Source of the DNA: Desulfurococcales archaeon
Lineage (GTDB): Archaea > Thermoproteota > Thermoprotei_A > Sulfolobales > Desulfurococcaceae
DNA: 16,025 nt
Direction: 5' to 3'
Assembly: GCA_027064845.1 (NCBI GenBank)
Contig: JAMOPC010000065.1
Coordinates: forward strand, 1-16,025
A program made the position numbers and the translations under genes. The notes under the pieces are model-generated. The model was given only the letters and a program-made list of their open reading frames with translations, had not been told where the DNA came from and made no database searches. Positions 1 through 7,189 of this stretch are shown here, piece by piece; the first letter of the stretch is position 1; each line of letters opens with the position of its first letter.

Positions 1-1
1 A

Positions 2-685
2 TTCCCGGGTCCATTTAATTTCGAAAAGTCAAAGCTATGGAGGAAAGGTTTGATAATTATACAAGAAGAAGCCGCAGCCATTGCCTCTATTCTCCTAGCA
101 CCAGAACCAGGCATGACTGTTGTAGACTTAGCGGCGGCGCCTGGTGGCAAAACTGAACATATGGCTGAGTTAATGAAGAATAATGGAATAATATATGCTT
201 TTGATATTGATGATAAACGTATTCAGAGAATGAAGGAAATCCTCAGAAGAACTGGCATAGAAATTGTTAAGATTATGAAACAAGATGCTAGAAAAGCACC
301 GGATGTTCTAGGAGAAGAAATAGCTGATAGGGTGCTTTTAGACGCTCCATGTAGTAGTGATGGCACAATAATGAAGAACCCTGATCTAAGATGGAGGTTG
401 CGGGAAGAAAAAGTCTATGAGCTTCAATCTCTCCAGATTGAGATGTTGGAAGCAGGGTGGAAGCTCCTTAAGAAAGGAGGGAGGATACTTTATTGTACAT
501 GTAGCATGTTGAGAGAAGAAAATGAAGACGTCATTTCTACGTTCTTGGAAAGGCATAAAGGAGAAGCAAAGTTAGTTCCACTTAAAAAACCATATGATCC
601 AGGATTCTTGCCTGGAACCATGAGGGCTTTTCCACATCGTCACAAAACAATAGGGTTCTTTTATGCACTAATAGAAAAAGTATAA
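2..685 (+). CDS. NOL1/NOP2/Sun-family RNA (cytosine-5) methyltransferase, 5' end outside window
   Basis: SAM-dependent methyltransferase that makes m5C in tRNA or rRNA. The reading frame is open from base 2 (reading FPGPFNFEKSKLWRKG before the first possible start, a TTG at 50), and that stretch looks like coding sequence, so the gene begins left of the window. Of 227 visible residues, the SAM-binding motif I is VVDLAAAPGGKTEHM, followed by the acidic FDIDDKR strand, motif IV DAPCSSDGT and motif VI YCTCSM. The two cysteines (visible residues 117 and 167) are the resolving and catalytic cysteines of this family, so the enzyme should be active. The missing N-terminus would carry any PUA or RNA-binding extension, so the exact target (for example tRNA C48/C49 or C72) cannot be assigned. 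Its stop is one base from the stop of the convergent next gene. Confidence 0.9.
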   Translation, partial: FPGPFNFEKSKLWRKGLIIIQEEAAAIASILLAPEPGMTVVDLAAAPGGKTEHMAELMKNNGIIYAFDIDDKRIQRMKEILRRTGIEIVKIMKQDARKAPDVLGEEIADRVLLDAPCSSDGTIMKNPDLRWRLREEKVYELQSLQIEMLEAGWKLLKKGGRILYCTCSMLREENEDVISTFLERHKGEAKLVPLKKPYDPGFLPGTMRAFPHRHKTIGFFYALIEKV

Positions 686-686
686 A

Positions 687-1301
687 CTACTTAACAATAG
701 CCGGAATCTTGTCTAGATCATCTACAAGTTTATCCGAAGTTTTTAATAATTCATATGATATTCTTTTAACTTCGTTTTCATCAATACTTCCTGATGTAGT
801 GAAATTTCGATACTGCTTCCATAGAGTATTAAGATCATTAATGATTGATTTCAATAAGTCTTTATCGTTCAGAAGAACTATAAACGTTTGTTTCTCATTA
901 ACAAGCATTTTTTGATGAATCATGTGCGACGCTAACTGAATATTAGATAATGCATTACTTAGTTCATGTAAGTCATTATTTAGTGCTACATCACTTGCAA
1001 GACCTGATATAAAATCAGCATCCATAGAAGACACTAGGATTATTTCTCTATCAGTTCTTGAATAAACAGGATCTCCGCCGATAATGCTCATGTTCTCTAA
1101 TCTTATTATAATCCAATCATATCTAGTAGAGAGTTCATTGATTAAATTAAAGAGGATTTTCATGTTTTGATTATAGGTTCTTTCTTTATAATTATTGTAT
1201 TCGTTAAGGATCGTTGTATAGTTGTAAATAGATGCTACTAGAGCGATCACTATAATAACTGCCATTAGTAGGTAAATATTTAATTGGGTTTTTCTATACA
1301 A
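687..1301 (-). CDS. Membrane-anchored alpha-helical protein of unknown function
   Basis: I do not recognise a family. The 204-residue protein has a single hydrophobic segment at about residues 9-28 (IYLLMAVIIVIALVASIYNY) preceded by basic residues, so it is probably a signal anchor with the rest outside the cell. The remainder is rich in charged and leucine/isoleucine-spaced residues without cysteines. It looks almost wholly helical, like a four-helix bundle or sensor-type ectodomain. The start is TTG at 1301, supported by AGGTGG seven bases upstream; no ATG at the N-terminus competes. A TATA-like TTTAAATTA lies about 40 bases upstream, just after the end of the carboxyltransferase gene, so the gene probably has its own promoter. 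It ends one base from the convergent methyltransferase. Confidence 0.7.
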   Translation of the reverse strand: MYRKTQLNIYLLMAVIIVIALVASIYNYTTILNEYNNYKERTYNQNMKILFNLINELSTRYDWIIIRLENMSIIGGDPVYSRTDREIILVSSMDADFISGLASDVALNNDLHELSNALSNIQLASHMIHQKMLVNEKQTFIVLLNDKDLLKSIINDLNTLWKQYRNFTTSGSIDENEVKRISYELLKTSDKLVDDLDKIPAIVK

Positions 1302-1334
1302 TTAGTTCCACCTAATGATATAATTGACCGTAAT

Positions 1335-1345
1335 GTAATTTAAAG
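1335..1345 (-). promoter_or_regulatory. Putative TATA box for the membrane-anchored helical protein
   Basis: The minus strand reads CTTTAAATTA about 40 bases before the TTG start. A start site about 25 bases downstream would give a leader of roughly 13 bases containing the AGGTGG ribosome binding site. Support is from spacing and base composition only. Confidence 0.35.
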
Positions 1346-1367
1346 AAATACCTCTTAGGTTCTATAT

Positions 1368-3122
1368 TTACTGAGGAGTTATTGTTAAAAGCACGTCGCC
1401 GGCTTCGACGTTATCGCCTTCTTTAACTAATATTTTTTCCACTCTCCCAGTTATTGGTGCTAGAATGTCTGTTGACATCTTCATTGACTCTAAGACTATG
1501 ACTTTATCTCCTTTCTTAACAGTATCGCCTTCTCTAACGAGTATTTTTAGTATCTTTCCTGCCATTGGTGATTTAAGTGGGTGCCCTTTTATGTTTTCTT
1601 GGTTCTGACTGGTTTGCTTAGGAATAGTTTCTAACCGGGATGTTGTCATTGCTAGCGATATAGTTGAAGGTGTCATTGTTTTCACTATTTCTATGTTTAT
1701 GCCCTCTACGCCTACAATGTATTCTTTGCCATTTACAATGATCTTAACTGTTTTTCTAGGTTTCTCCTCTGTAAGTGGTTTCTCGACGAGTCCTTTTCTT
1801 CTAGCTTCGAAGAATTCAATAGCCGTTTCTGGGAATAAGCAATAGGTTAGGATATCTTCTTCTTTTTCATAGTATCCTTTTTCTATTACGAATTCTTTAC
1901 ATTTATCAAGCATGGGTTCTAGTAGGTCTGCTGGTCTCGTGGTTATCGGTTTCTCGTCACCTAAGATGAGTTTTCTAATTTCTTCTTTGATGGGGGCTGG
2001 TGGTCTTCCGTATAATCCTTTTACATAGTCTTTTGTTTCTTTTGGAATGATCTTGTATCTACCGAATAGTACGTTTAGTACTGCTTGTGTTCCAACGATC
2101 TGAGATAATGGGGTTACAAGAGGTGGCCATCCGAGTTCTTCTCTTACAATGGGTACTTCTTCTAATACTTTATCAAGTTTATCTAGAGCGTTTTGTTGTT
2201 TTAGCTGTGCTATTAGGTTTGAGAACATTCCTCCCGGAATCTGGTGTATTATTACGTCTGGGTTTGGTAGGAGGATTCTCCAGTTGAGTAAATGAAGGTA
2301 TTTTTCTTCTATTAGTTGTCGAAGAATCTTTGAAATCCTGTTTATTATGTTCAAGTTGATACTTGGTTTGTGCTCACTTGGTAAAGCATAATATACTGAT
2401 TGTATACCGGGCTGCGCAGTTCCAAATGCTAATGGTGATATCGCTGTATCTATATAGTCGGCTCCAGCTTCTACTGCTTTCAAATATGTTGCTACAGCCA
2501 AGCCTCCTGTGGAGTGAGTATGTACATTGACTGGTACTTTGAACTCCTTCTTTAAGAGACTTACTAGTTCATATGCTTTTTCCGGTTCTAGTATTCCAGA
2601 CATATCCTTAATTGTGATGATATCTACTTCTAAGCTGAGAAGCTCTTCAGCAAGCTTTAAGTAGTATTCAGTAGTATGTACCGGGCTAATAGTATAACAC
2701 ATAGCTCCCTGCACTATTGCACCAAGCTTCTTTGCTTTTTTAATACTCGTCTTCATGTTTCTTACATCGTTTAACGCGTCGAAAACCCTGAATATATCAA
2801 TACCATTCTTGTATGTTAACTCAACAAATCTTTCTACAACATCGTCTGGGTAATGTTTATAGCCTACGAGATTTTGTCCTCTAAGAAGCATTTGTAGTTT
2901 GGTCTTCCTAACGTGTTCTCTTATAATCCTTAGTCTTTCCCAAGGATCTTCTCTTAAATATCTTATTGCTGCATCGAAAGTTGCTCCTCCCCACACCTCT
3001 AAGCTATAGAAACCTGCACGATCAATGAGGTCAACAAATTTCAACATGTCCCGTGTTCTGAATCTCGTAGCTAGGAGGGATTGGTGTGCATCACGGAGAG
3101 TAGTATCTATTATATTAACCAT
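1368..3122 (-). CDS. oadA: Oxaloacetate decarboxylase alpha / pyruvate carboxylase subunit B-type carboxyltransferase with biotinyl domain
   Basis: Transfers carboxyl groups between biotin and pyruvate/oxaloacetate. From the ATG at 3122 (584 residues) it has a TIM-barrel carboxyltransferase domain with DTTLRDAHQS (metal-binding Asp6), the IKDMSG lysine (Lys172, carbamylated in the family) and VHTHSTGG (metal ligands His201 and His203). A conserved carboxylase domain (about 270-480) and a biotinyl domain (about 510-584) follow. ESMKM places the biotinyl Lys548 36 residues from the end, as usual. The start is ATG because GAGGTG lies 9 bases upstream; the GTG at 3134 is part of that site. No beta/gamma decarboxylase subunit or biotin carboxylase is in the window. 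It could therefore work in a sodium-pumping decarboxylase or a two-subunit pyruvate carboxylase with partners elsewhere. A 59-codon ORF ends 2 nt upstream, suggesting translational coupling. Confidence 0.92.
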   Translation of the reverse strand: MVNIIDTTLRDAHQSLLATRFRTRDMLKFVDLIDRAGFYSLEVWGGATFDAAIRYLREDPWERLRIIREHVRKTKLQMLLRGQNLVGYKHYPDDVVERFVELTYKNGIDIFRVFDALNDVRNMKTSIKKAKKLGAIVQGAMCYTISPVHTTEYYLKLAEELLSLEVDIITIKDMSGILEPEKAYELVSLLKKEFKVPVNVHTHSTGGLAVATYLKAVEAGADYIDTAISPLAFGTAQPGIQSVYYALPSEHKPSINLNIINRISKILRQLIEEKYLHLLNWRILLPNPDVIIHQIPGGMFSNLIAQLKQQNALDKLDKVLEEVPIVREELGWPPLVTPLSQIVGTQAVLNVLFGRYKIIPKETKDYVKGLYGRPPAPIKEEIRKLILGDEKPITTRPADLLEPMLDKCKEFVIEKGYYEKEEDILTYCLFPETAIEFFEARRKGLVEKPLTEEKPRKTVKIIVNGKEYIVGVEGINIEIVKTMTPSTISLAMTTSRLETIPKQTSQNQENIKGHPLKSPMAGKILKILVREGDTVKKGDKVIVLESMKMSTDILAPITGRVEKILVKEGDNVEAGDVLLTITPQ

Positions 3123-3124
3123 TA

Positions 3125-3304
3125 TTAGATGCACCTCTTTAAATTTAAAGATTTAAATAGAAAATTTATTATTGACATATCTTGGATTGATGCCTTTTTG
3201 TTTATTTTAGTAATTTCGTTTCGAGCAATGAAACAAGTCGATAAATCATTATATAATATTCTAAAGGGAATATGATCTTGGTTCATTGAAATTATTTTTC
3301 TCAA
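3125..3304 (-). CDS. Putative 59-aa small protein upstream of, and coupled to, the carboxyltransferase
   Basis: I do not recognise it. On the minus strand a strong GGAGGT (3314-3319) is followed after 9 bases by TTG at 3304. The frame then runs 59 codons to a TAA at 3125-3127, leaving only 2 nt before the carboxyltransferase ATG. A TATA-like AAACTTTATAATT about 54 bases upstream of the TTG completes a plausible expression unit. The product is basic and rich in Ile, Asn and Lys. It begins MRKIISMNQDHIPFRI and has no clear membrane segment or motif; two cysteines lie at residues 24 and 58. The SD of the carboxyltransferase sits in its last codons, the usual layout for coupling. Alternatively the frame is a chance opening in an AT-rich leader, or a regulatory leader peptide; an ATG-ATT-TGA mini-frame also overlaps the start. 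Confidence 0.42.
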   Translation of the reverse strand: MRKIISMNQDHIPFRILYNDLSTCFIARNEITKINKKASIQDMSIINFLFKSLNLKRCI

Positions 3305-3352
3305 ATCATTAATACCTCCTAATAAACAAGTTACTGCACTTAAACCATATAG

Positions 3353-3365
3353 AATTATAAAGTTT
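3353..3365 (-). promoter_or_regulatory. Putative TATA promoter of the small ORF-carboxyltransferase unit
   Basis: The minus strand reads AAACTTTATAATT here, a good match to archaeal TATA boxes, with an A-rich stretch upstream that could serve as BRE. Transcription starting about 25 bases on would give a leader of about 28 bases carrying the GGAGGT site before the TTG at 3304. Confidence 0.45.
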
Positions 3366-3528
3366 TATTCTTTTACTCATTTCAAAAAGTTTATATTATA
3401 TCAAATATTCTTAACTAGATAGAAACTTGAATACGTAATACAACATATTATAGAGACATAATCTGCCTACTTTATGCATAATCCCTAATATTAGAACAAA
3501 TAATTAATAATGAAGCGAGTTGACATAT
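3366..3528. other. AT-rich divergent intergenic region
   Basis: This stretch between the minus-strand unit and the ribbon-helix-helix-like gene has no ORF with a ribosome binding site on either strand. It contains AAGTTTATATTATATC around 3386-3401, which could be a plus-strand TATA box. No start with a usable leader follows within about 100 bases, and the reverse strand is equally TATA-like. No RNA motif, repeat or long palindrome is visible. Confidence 0.4.
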
Positions 3529-3702
3529 ATGGAAGAAGAAATAGAGGTTCGGATAAGTATACCCAAATTACTTTATAAGAAACTAATAAAGATGTCAAAG
3601 TATATGGGATTTACCAATATAGAGGAGTTTATAATCTTTGTGCTTGAACAATTAATTGAAACATGTGATTTTGAAGAAGATGTTAAAAATAAAGCTAACT
3701 AA
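3529..3702 (+). CDS. Small CopG/ribbon-helix-helix-like protein
   Basis: A 57-residue protein of the architecture strand-helix-turn-helix: EIEVRISIP (about residues 4-12), helix KLLYKKLIKMSKYMGF, then helix NIEEFIIFVLEQLIETC and a short acidic/basic tail. This matches the ribbon-helix-helix fold of small dimeric DNA-binding proteins or dimerisation modules common in archaea, where the first strand pairs between subunits. The strand has Arg8 but otherwise few polar side chains for DNA contacts, so DNA binding is not certain. I chose the ATG at 3529; a TTG at 3520 is in frame, and neither has a strong ribosome binding site (only GAG at 3517-3519). It is monocistronic, and converges with the DASS permease gene about 100 bases away. 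Confidence 0.7.
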   Translation: MEEEIEVRISIPKLLYKKLIKMSKYMGFTNIEEFIIFVLEQLIETCDFEEDVKNKAN

Positions 3703-3799
3703 GATAATCGTGGAGAAATTAAGGGCACAAATTATTTAAATTTAGTCAGGTAATGTAGTATAAAAAATATATTGTTGGAGAATCAATACTCCTTTAAAT

Positions 3800-5527
3800 C
3801 TATAATATCATTGCCCAATATCTCACTAATAGGGTAATTATTACGGTATTCGCTATTATTCCGAACAAGAACCCATATATGATCAGGTCTTTTATCCTGG
3901 CTTTACCACTAGCATATACTATTGCTGAAGGCGGTGTTGATATTGGTAATGCGATTGCATTGTTTAAGCTCACGACTGCGACCACAGTTGCTAATGCTGC
4001 TCCAGTTGCTGGTGAAAGCCCTAATCCGGCTGCTATAGTCATTCCTAATGGTATTGTCAATGGTGCTACGAAAGCAGATGCTGAGGTGTGGCTTGATATG
4101 AATGTTCCTATAATATATGCTGTGAATCCTATGATGAAGAACGCTGTCCATCCAAGCGATTCTATACCGTGGAGCTGTGATAATAAATAGTTTGCCCACC
4201 CGCTTTTCATTAAGCCTGATCCTAATGTTAATCCTGCACCAAATAGTACCATTAAGTCCCATGCTAGTTTTTTCCAATGTTTCTTAGGATCAAGTATTCC
4301 TGTAGCAAAGAACAATAATATACCGATTCCAGCTGCTATTCCTGTCTTGATCCCATGGATAGGCTCCGTTATCCATAGAGCAACTAAGATCAATAGCTCT
4401 ATTAGAGCTATTACCTCTATTTTACTCCATGGTTTCCCTTCCATTTTCCTCATTTTCTTCAATTCTTCAGCAACTATACTGAGCTCGTCTTTGGCCACTA
4501 TCTTAGCATATATTACTGCTAATACTATTCCGATGCTGAATCCGATAAACCATGCAGGTAAGCCGATTAGTAACCATTTATAGAAGCCTATAGCTTCATA
4601 TCCGTACGCAAACTTGTTCAAGAACTCGGCTGCTATTAGGTTAGGCGGTGTTCCTATGAGTGTTGCTGTTCCACCGATACTTGCACCCATTGCTAGTGAT
4701 ACCATAACTATTGATGAATATTTCTCAGCCTTATCCCTTATGCCAGCAAGTAAGGCTGCAACTAGTGGTAACATCACATATGTTGCGGCTGTATTACTCA
4801 TCCACATGCTGAGAAAGCTTCCAAGGAAACTAACGCCTAGTATTAATGTAAATGGTCCTCTCCCTATTCTTGATAATAGCCTTGCAACGCGTACATCTAG
4901 TCCTCTTTCACGTATAACTAGCTCCATAGCACTACCAGCAATAAAGACCATTATTAGTGGTGCCATATAGTATTGATAAGCTGTTTTCATCGGCTGGATA
5001 CCGATAAGTACTAACGATATAGTAACATATAATCCAGTAATAATATAGTGTATTATCGAAGCTGCTGCAAACAATACAATCGCTGAGCCGAAAACAAAAC
5101 CCGCTTCTTTAGCATGTATGTAAGGCTGGATCGAAGCTATTACTGTATATTCCTCCTTACTACTTGGGAAGAAAGTGTATTTATTGTTATCAGGAGTAAT
5201 GATTTCTATCTTGACGTCCTTGATCTCTATTTTCACTGGCTTATTGCCCTCATAACACGTTATCTCAAATACTAGTGGTTCACCAACGGCTATTTTCCCA
5301 GGTGATTTTAGGATTATGTTTACAATCATGTTGTTGAAGGTAAAGTTTTGTTCTAGATTTTTATCTGAAATAGTGAAATGTAATTCACCGATTTTATTTC
5401 CCCTAATATAGATGTTAGCAACATATTCTCCATTCGCTGGCCAGTCAGGAGGCGATATATAATATATTATACCACCCATGATTACTGCAAGAACTATTAT
5501 CAGGAGTATCTTGCTATACTTGTTCAT
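3800..5527 (-). CDS. DASS/SLC13-type anion (dicarboxylate) permease with extracytoplasmic N-terminal domain
   Basis: Secondary transporter of the divalent anion:sodium symporter/ArsB-like fold. In the 575-residue form the paired signature motifs are SNTAAT (244-249) and SHTSAS (479-484), each followed by a helical-hairpin turn, GTPPNLIA (292-299) and STPPSAI (530-536). These form the substrate and sodium sites in characterised homologues. About eleven membrane helices are visible. The oddity is at the N-terminus: a membrane helix (about 4-23) is followed by roughly 110 mostly polar, strand-rich residues (about 28-138) before the main transporter core, probably outside the cell. The ATG at 5527 is preferred because GAGGTG lies 8 bases upstream; the GTG at 5536 overlaps that site. 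Substrate is not determined; dicarboxylate would suit the nearby carboxyltransferase, but sulfate or citrate are possible. Confidence 0.85.
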   Translation of the reverse strand: MNKYSKILLIIVLAVIMGGIIYYISPPDWPANGEYVANIYIRGNKIGELHFTISDKNLEQNFTFNNMIVNIILKSPGKIAVGEPLVFEITCYEGNKPVKIEIKDVKIEIITPDNNKYTFFPSSKEEYTVIASIQPYIHAKEAGFVFGSAIVLFAAASIIHYIITGLYVTISLVLIGIQPMKTAYQYYMAPLIMVFIAGSAMELVIRERGLDVRVARLLSRIGRGPFTLILGVSFLGSFLSMWMSNTAATYVMLPLVAALLAGIRDKAEKYSSIVMVSLAMGASIGGTATLIGTPPNLIAAEFLNKFAYGYEAIGFYKWLLIGLPAWFIGFSIGIVLAVIYAKIVAKDELSIVAEELKKMRKMEGKPWSKIEVIALIELLILVALWITEPIHGIKTGIAAGIGILLFFATGILDPKKHWKKLAWDLMVLFGAGLTLGSGLMKSGWANYLLSQLHGIESLGWTAFFIIGFTAYIIGTFISSHTSASAFVAPLTIPLGMTIAAGLGLSPATGAALATVVAVVSLNNAIALPISTPPSAIVYASGKARIKDLIIYGFLFGIIANTVIITLLVRYWAMIL

Positions 5528-5540
5528 GGGTAGCACACCT

Positions 5541-5560
5541 CTAGGAATAATTCATTCTAG
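5541..5560. repeat. Imperfect palindrome in permease leader
   Basis: CTAGGAAT and ATTCTAG form an inverted repeat with one bulged G, lying between the probable TATA box and the ribosome binding site of the permease gene. It could be an operator or a weak leader hairpin, or chance in AT-rich sequence. Confidence 0.25.
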
Positions 5561-5591
5561 AAAGCATTACACAATTGAATAGAAATGAAAA

Positions 5592-5604
5592 TTATAATAT
5601 AAAA
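5592..5604 (-). promoter_or_regulatory. Putative TATA box of the permease gene
   Basis: The minus strand reads TTTTATATTATAA. It would start transcription near 5575, giving a leader of about 45-50 bases that includes the palindrome at 5541-5560 and the GAGGTG site. Confidence 0.4.
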
Positions 5605-5698
5605 AAGTAACAATAGGAAGGTATAGTATCATGTAAAAATATTACTTAGCTACATTCATGTTCTCACTCAATAAAATGAGGAGACATACTTTGTTGTT

Positions 5699-7051
5699 TT
5701 ATGGCGATAGCGTTATACCTGGTAGTTTTGGATATGGAGTTGCATAGGCTACGTGTTTATGTCCTGCTATGAATCTCGTGAATCTTTCAAGCCCTAATCC
5801 CCACCCGCTACTAGGTGGTATTCCTCCTTGTTTTACCAGTTCTATGAACCATGTATATTTCTCAAGTGGTTCTCCAAGCATTTTGAGACGCTCAACCACT
5901 TGTGGATAGCGGTACTCTCTAGTACCTCCATCTATTACTTCTCCATAACCTTCTGGCAATAATAAGTTAAAGTCGAGGTTATATTTTGGATCCTCGGGAT
6001 TGGGTAAGTAATAGAATCCTCTACTAATTACCGGGTACCCTATGATCCATACTGGTGTGCCGAAATATTCTGCTATAGCGGTTTCTTCTTCATGGCTTAG
6101 TTCTTTGCCCCATTTAACACTATATCCGAGCTTCTTCGCTAGGTCAAGGGCTTCATCATATGTTATTTTTGGAAATGGTGGTTTCAGGACTATTGGTTCT
6201 TTTCTCTCACCAATCGTATATATTAATTCGCTGTGTTTATCTGCGACTAACCTCGTCACTGTATAGATTAAGTGCTCTGCTAGTTTTATCACGTCTTCTA
6301 TATCGCTTAATGCCCATTCTATGTCTAATTGTGTAAATTCTGACAAGTGTCTACCCGTTTTAATATTCTCTGGCGGTTCTTCCCTAATGTTTCTAGCTGT
6401 GAAGAATACTTTCTCATATACTGCTGCACTCGCTTGTTTATACATTATGACACTACTTGTTAATTCATATTCTACACCATAGAACTTTGTTTTTAGCTTC
6501 TTAGCCCCCCTCAATCCAGGGTCACTTACAACACTGATCATAGGAGGTAATAGTTCTATGAAATCCTCCCCGTAGAGAAACTCTCGACTATACCTTGTTA
6601 TTAGGAATAATAATTTGGTTGAAGCTGCGTATTTCGGGTTTCTTAGTATCCATGGAGAATATTTGGCAAATTCCTCTAGACTTATTTCACCTATTTCTAT
6701 GTAGTCAAATCTTCTCTCCTCATAAGGCTTGTGTATTATTTCGTAATCAAGCACTTCTAACGTTCCTTCTTTAATACGAGATTTTATCCATAATAGTGTC
6801 TCTAAAGGCTGTTTTAGTAATTCTTTTGATTTTTCGCCCATTACTCTGAACTTCTTGATCCCGCTTGGGTCTCTTAGGATGATCGAGTCTTCTTTTTTCT
6901 TAGCGATCCATGCTACTAATTCGTGTTTGCCTTCGCTTACTTCTTTTAGAAGAGTTGTTCTTTTGTATTTAGAGAATATAGATTTGAATATAGGTTTAGG
7001 AGAGGATTTGTAATTGGATTTGGACTCAGTTAAAACACATCCCTTTATCAC
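5699..7051 (-). CDS. Asparaginyl-tRNA synthetase-like class II enzyme with degenerate anticodon-binding domain
   Basis: A 450-residue class IIb synthetase-type protein. The C-terminal catalytic core has motif 1 (FLYGEDFIELLPP, 158-170) and the YKQASA loop (204-209). Motif 2 is an IREE version of FRAE (222-225) followed by TGRHLSEFTQLDIE. Next come GEVIDGGTRE (370-379), which resembles the Asn-type GEI-GGS-RE signature rather than the Asp type, and motif 3 GWGLGLERF (416-424). The ATP-binding arginines are kept. The N-terminal part (about 30-108) looks like a shortened OB fold without the usual conserved anticodon-contact residues. It may charge tRNA-Asn. Alternatively it may relate to the archaeal asparagine synthetase (AS-AR) derived from this lineage, although AS-AR lacks the N-domain. 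Start is GTG at 7051; TTTTAAATA lies upstream. Confidence 0.85.
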   Translation of the reverse strand: MIKGCVLTESKSNYKSSPKPIFKSIFSKYKRTTLLKEVSEGKHELVAWIAKKKEDSIILRDPSGIKKFRVMGEKSKELLKQPLETLLWIKSRIKEGTLEVLDYEIIHKPYEERRFDYIEIGEISLEEFAKYSPWILRNPKYAASTKLLFLITRYSREFLYGEDFIELLPPMISVVSDPGLRGAKKLKTKFYGVEYELTSSVIMYKQASAAVYEKVFFTARNIREEPPENIKTGRHLSEFTQLDIEWALSDIEDVIKLAEHLIYTVTRLVADKHSELIYTIGERKEPIVLKPPFPKITYDEALDLAKKLGYSVKWGKELSHEEETAIAEYFGTPVWIIGYPVISRGFYYLPNPEDPKYNLDFNLLLPEGYGEVIDGGTREYRYPQVVERLKMLGEPLEKYTWFIELVKQGGIPPSSGWGLGLERFTRFIAGHKHVAYATPYPKLPGITLSP

Positions 7052-7080
7052 CCTTGCGTAGTGTCTATGAGCTTAGAAAG

Positions 7081-7095
7081 GTATTTAAAATTATT
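7081..7095 (-). promoter_or_regulatory. Putative BRE/TATA of the AsnRS-like gene
   Basis: The minus strand reads GGAATAATTTTAAATAC; the TTTTAAATA core is about 32-38 bases upstream of the GTG start. This would give a leader of about 10 bases. Confidence 0.45.
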
Positions 7096-7189
7096 CCTTG
7101 CTAAAATGGAAATCGTGTATACATAATGGTATTATTTATAAGGATTTTACGACCAGAAAATGTAACTTAATCAAAAATTTCGAGATAGG

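Noticed and set aside
3777..3792. GGAG...CTCC hairpin between the RHH-like and permease genes
   Set aside because: The stem is only 4 bp and the following T-run is short, too weak to call a terminator; archaeal termination relies mainly on T-runs.
3879..4277. Overlapping ORFs of 103 and 122 codons on both strands inside the permease gene
   Set aside because: They are shadow frames of a clearly conserved transporter with intact motifs; neither has a family resemblance or its own ribosome binding site.
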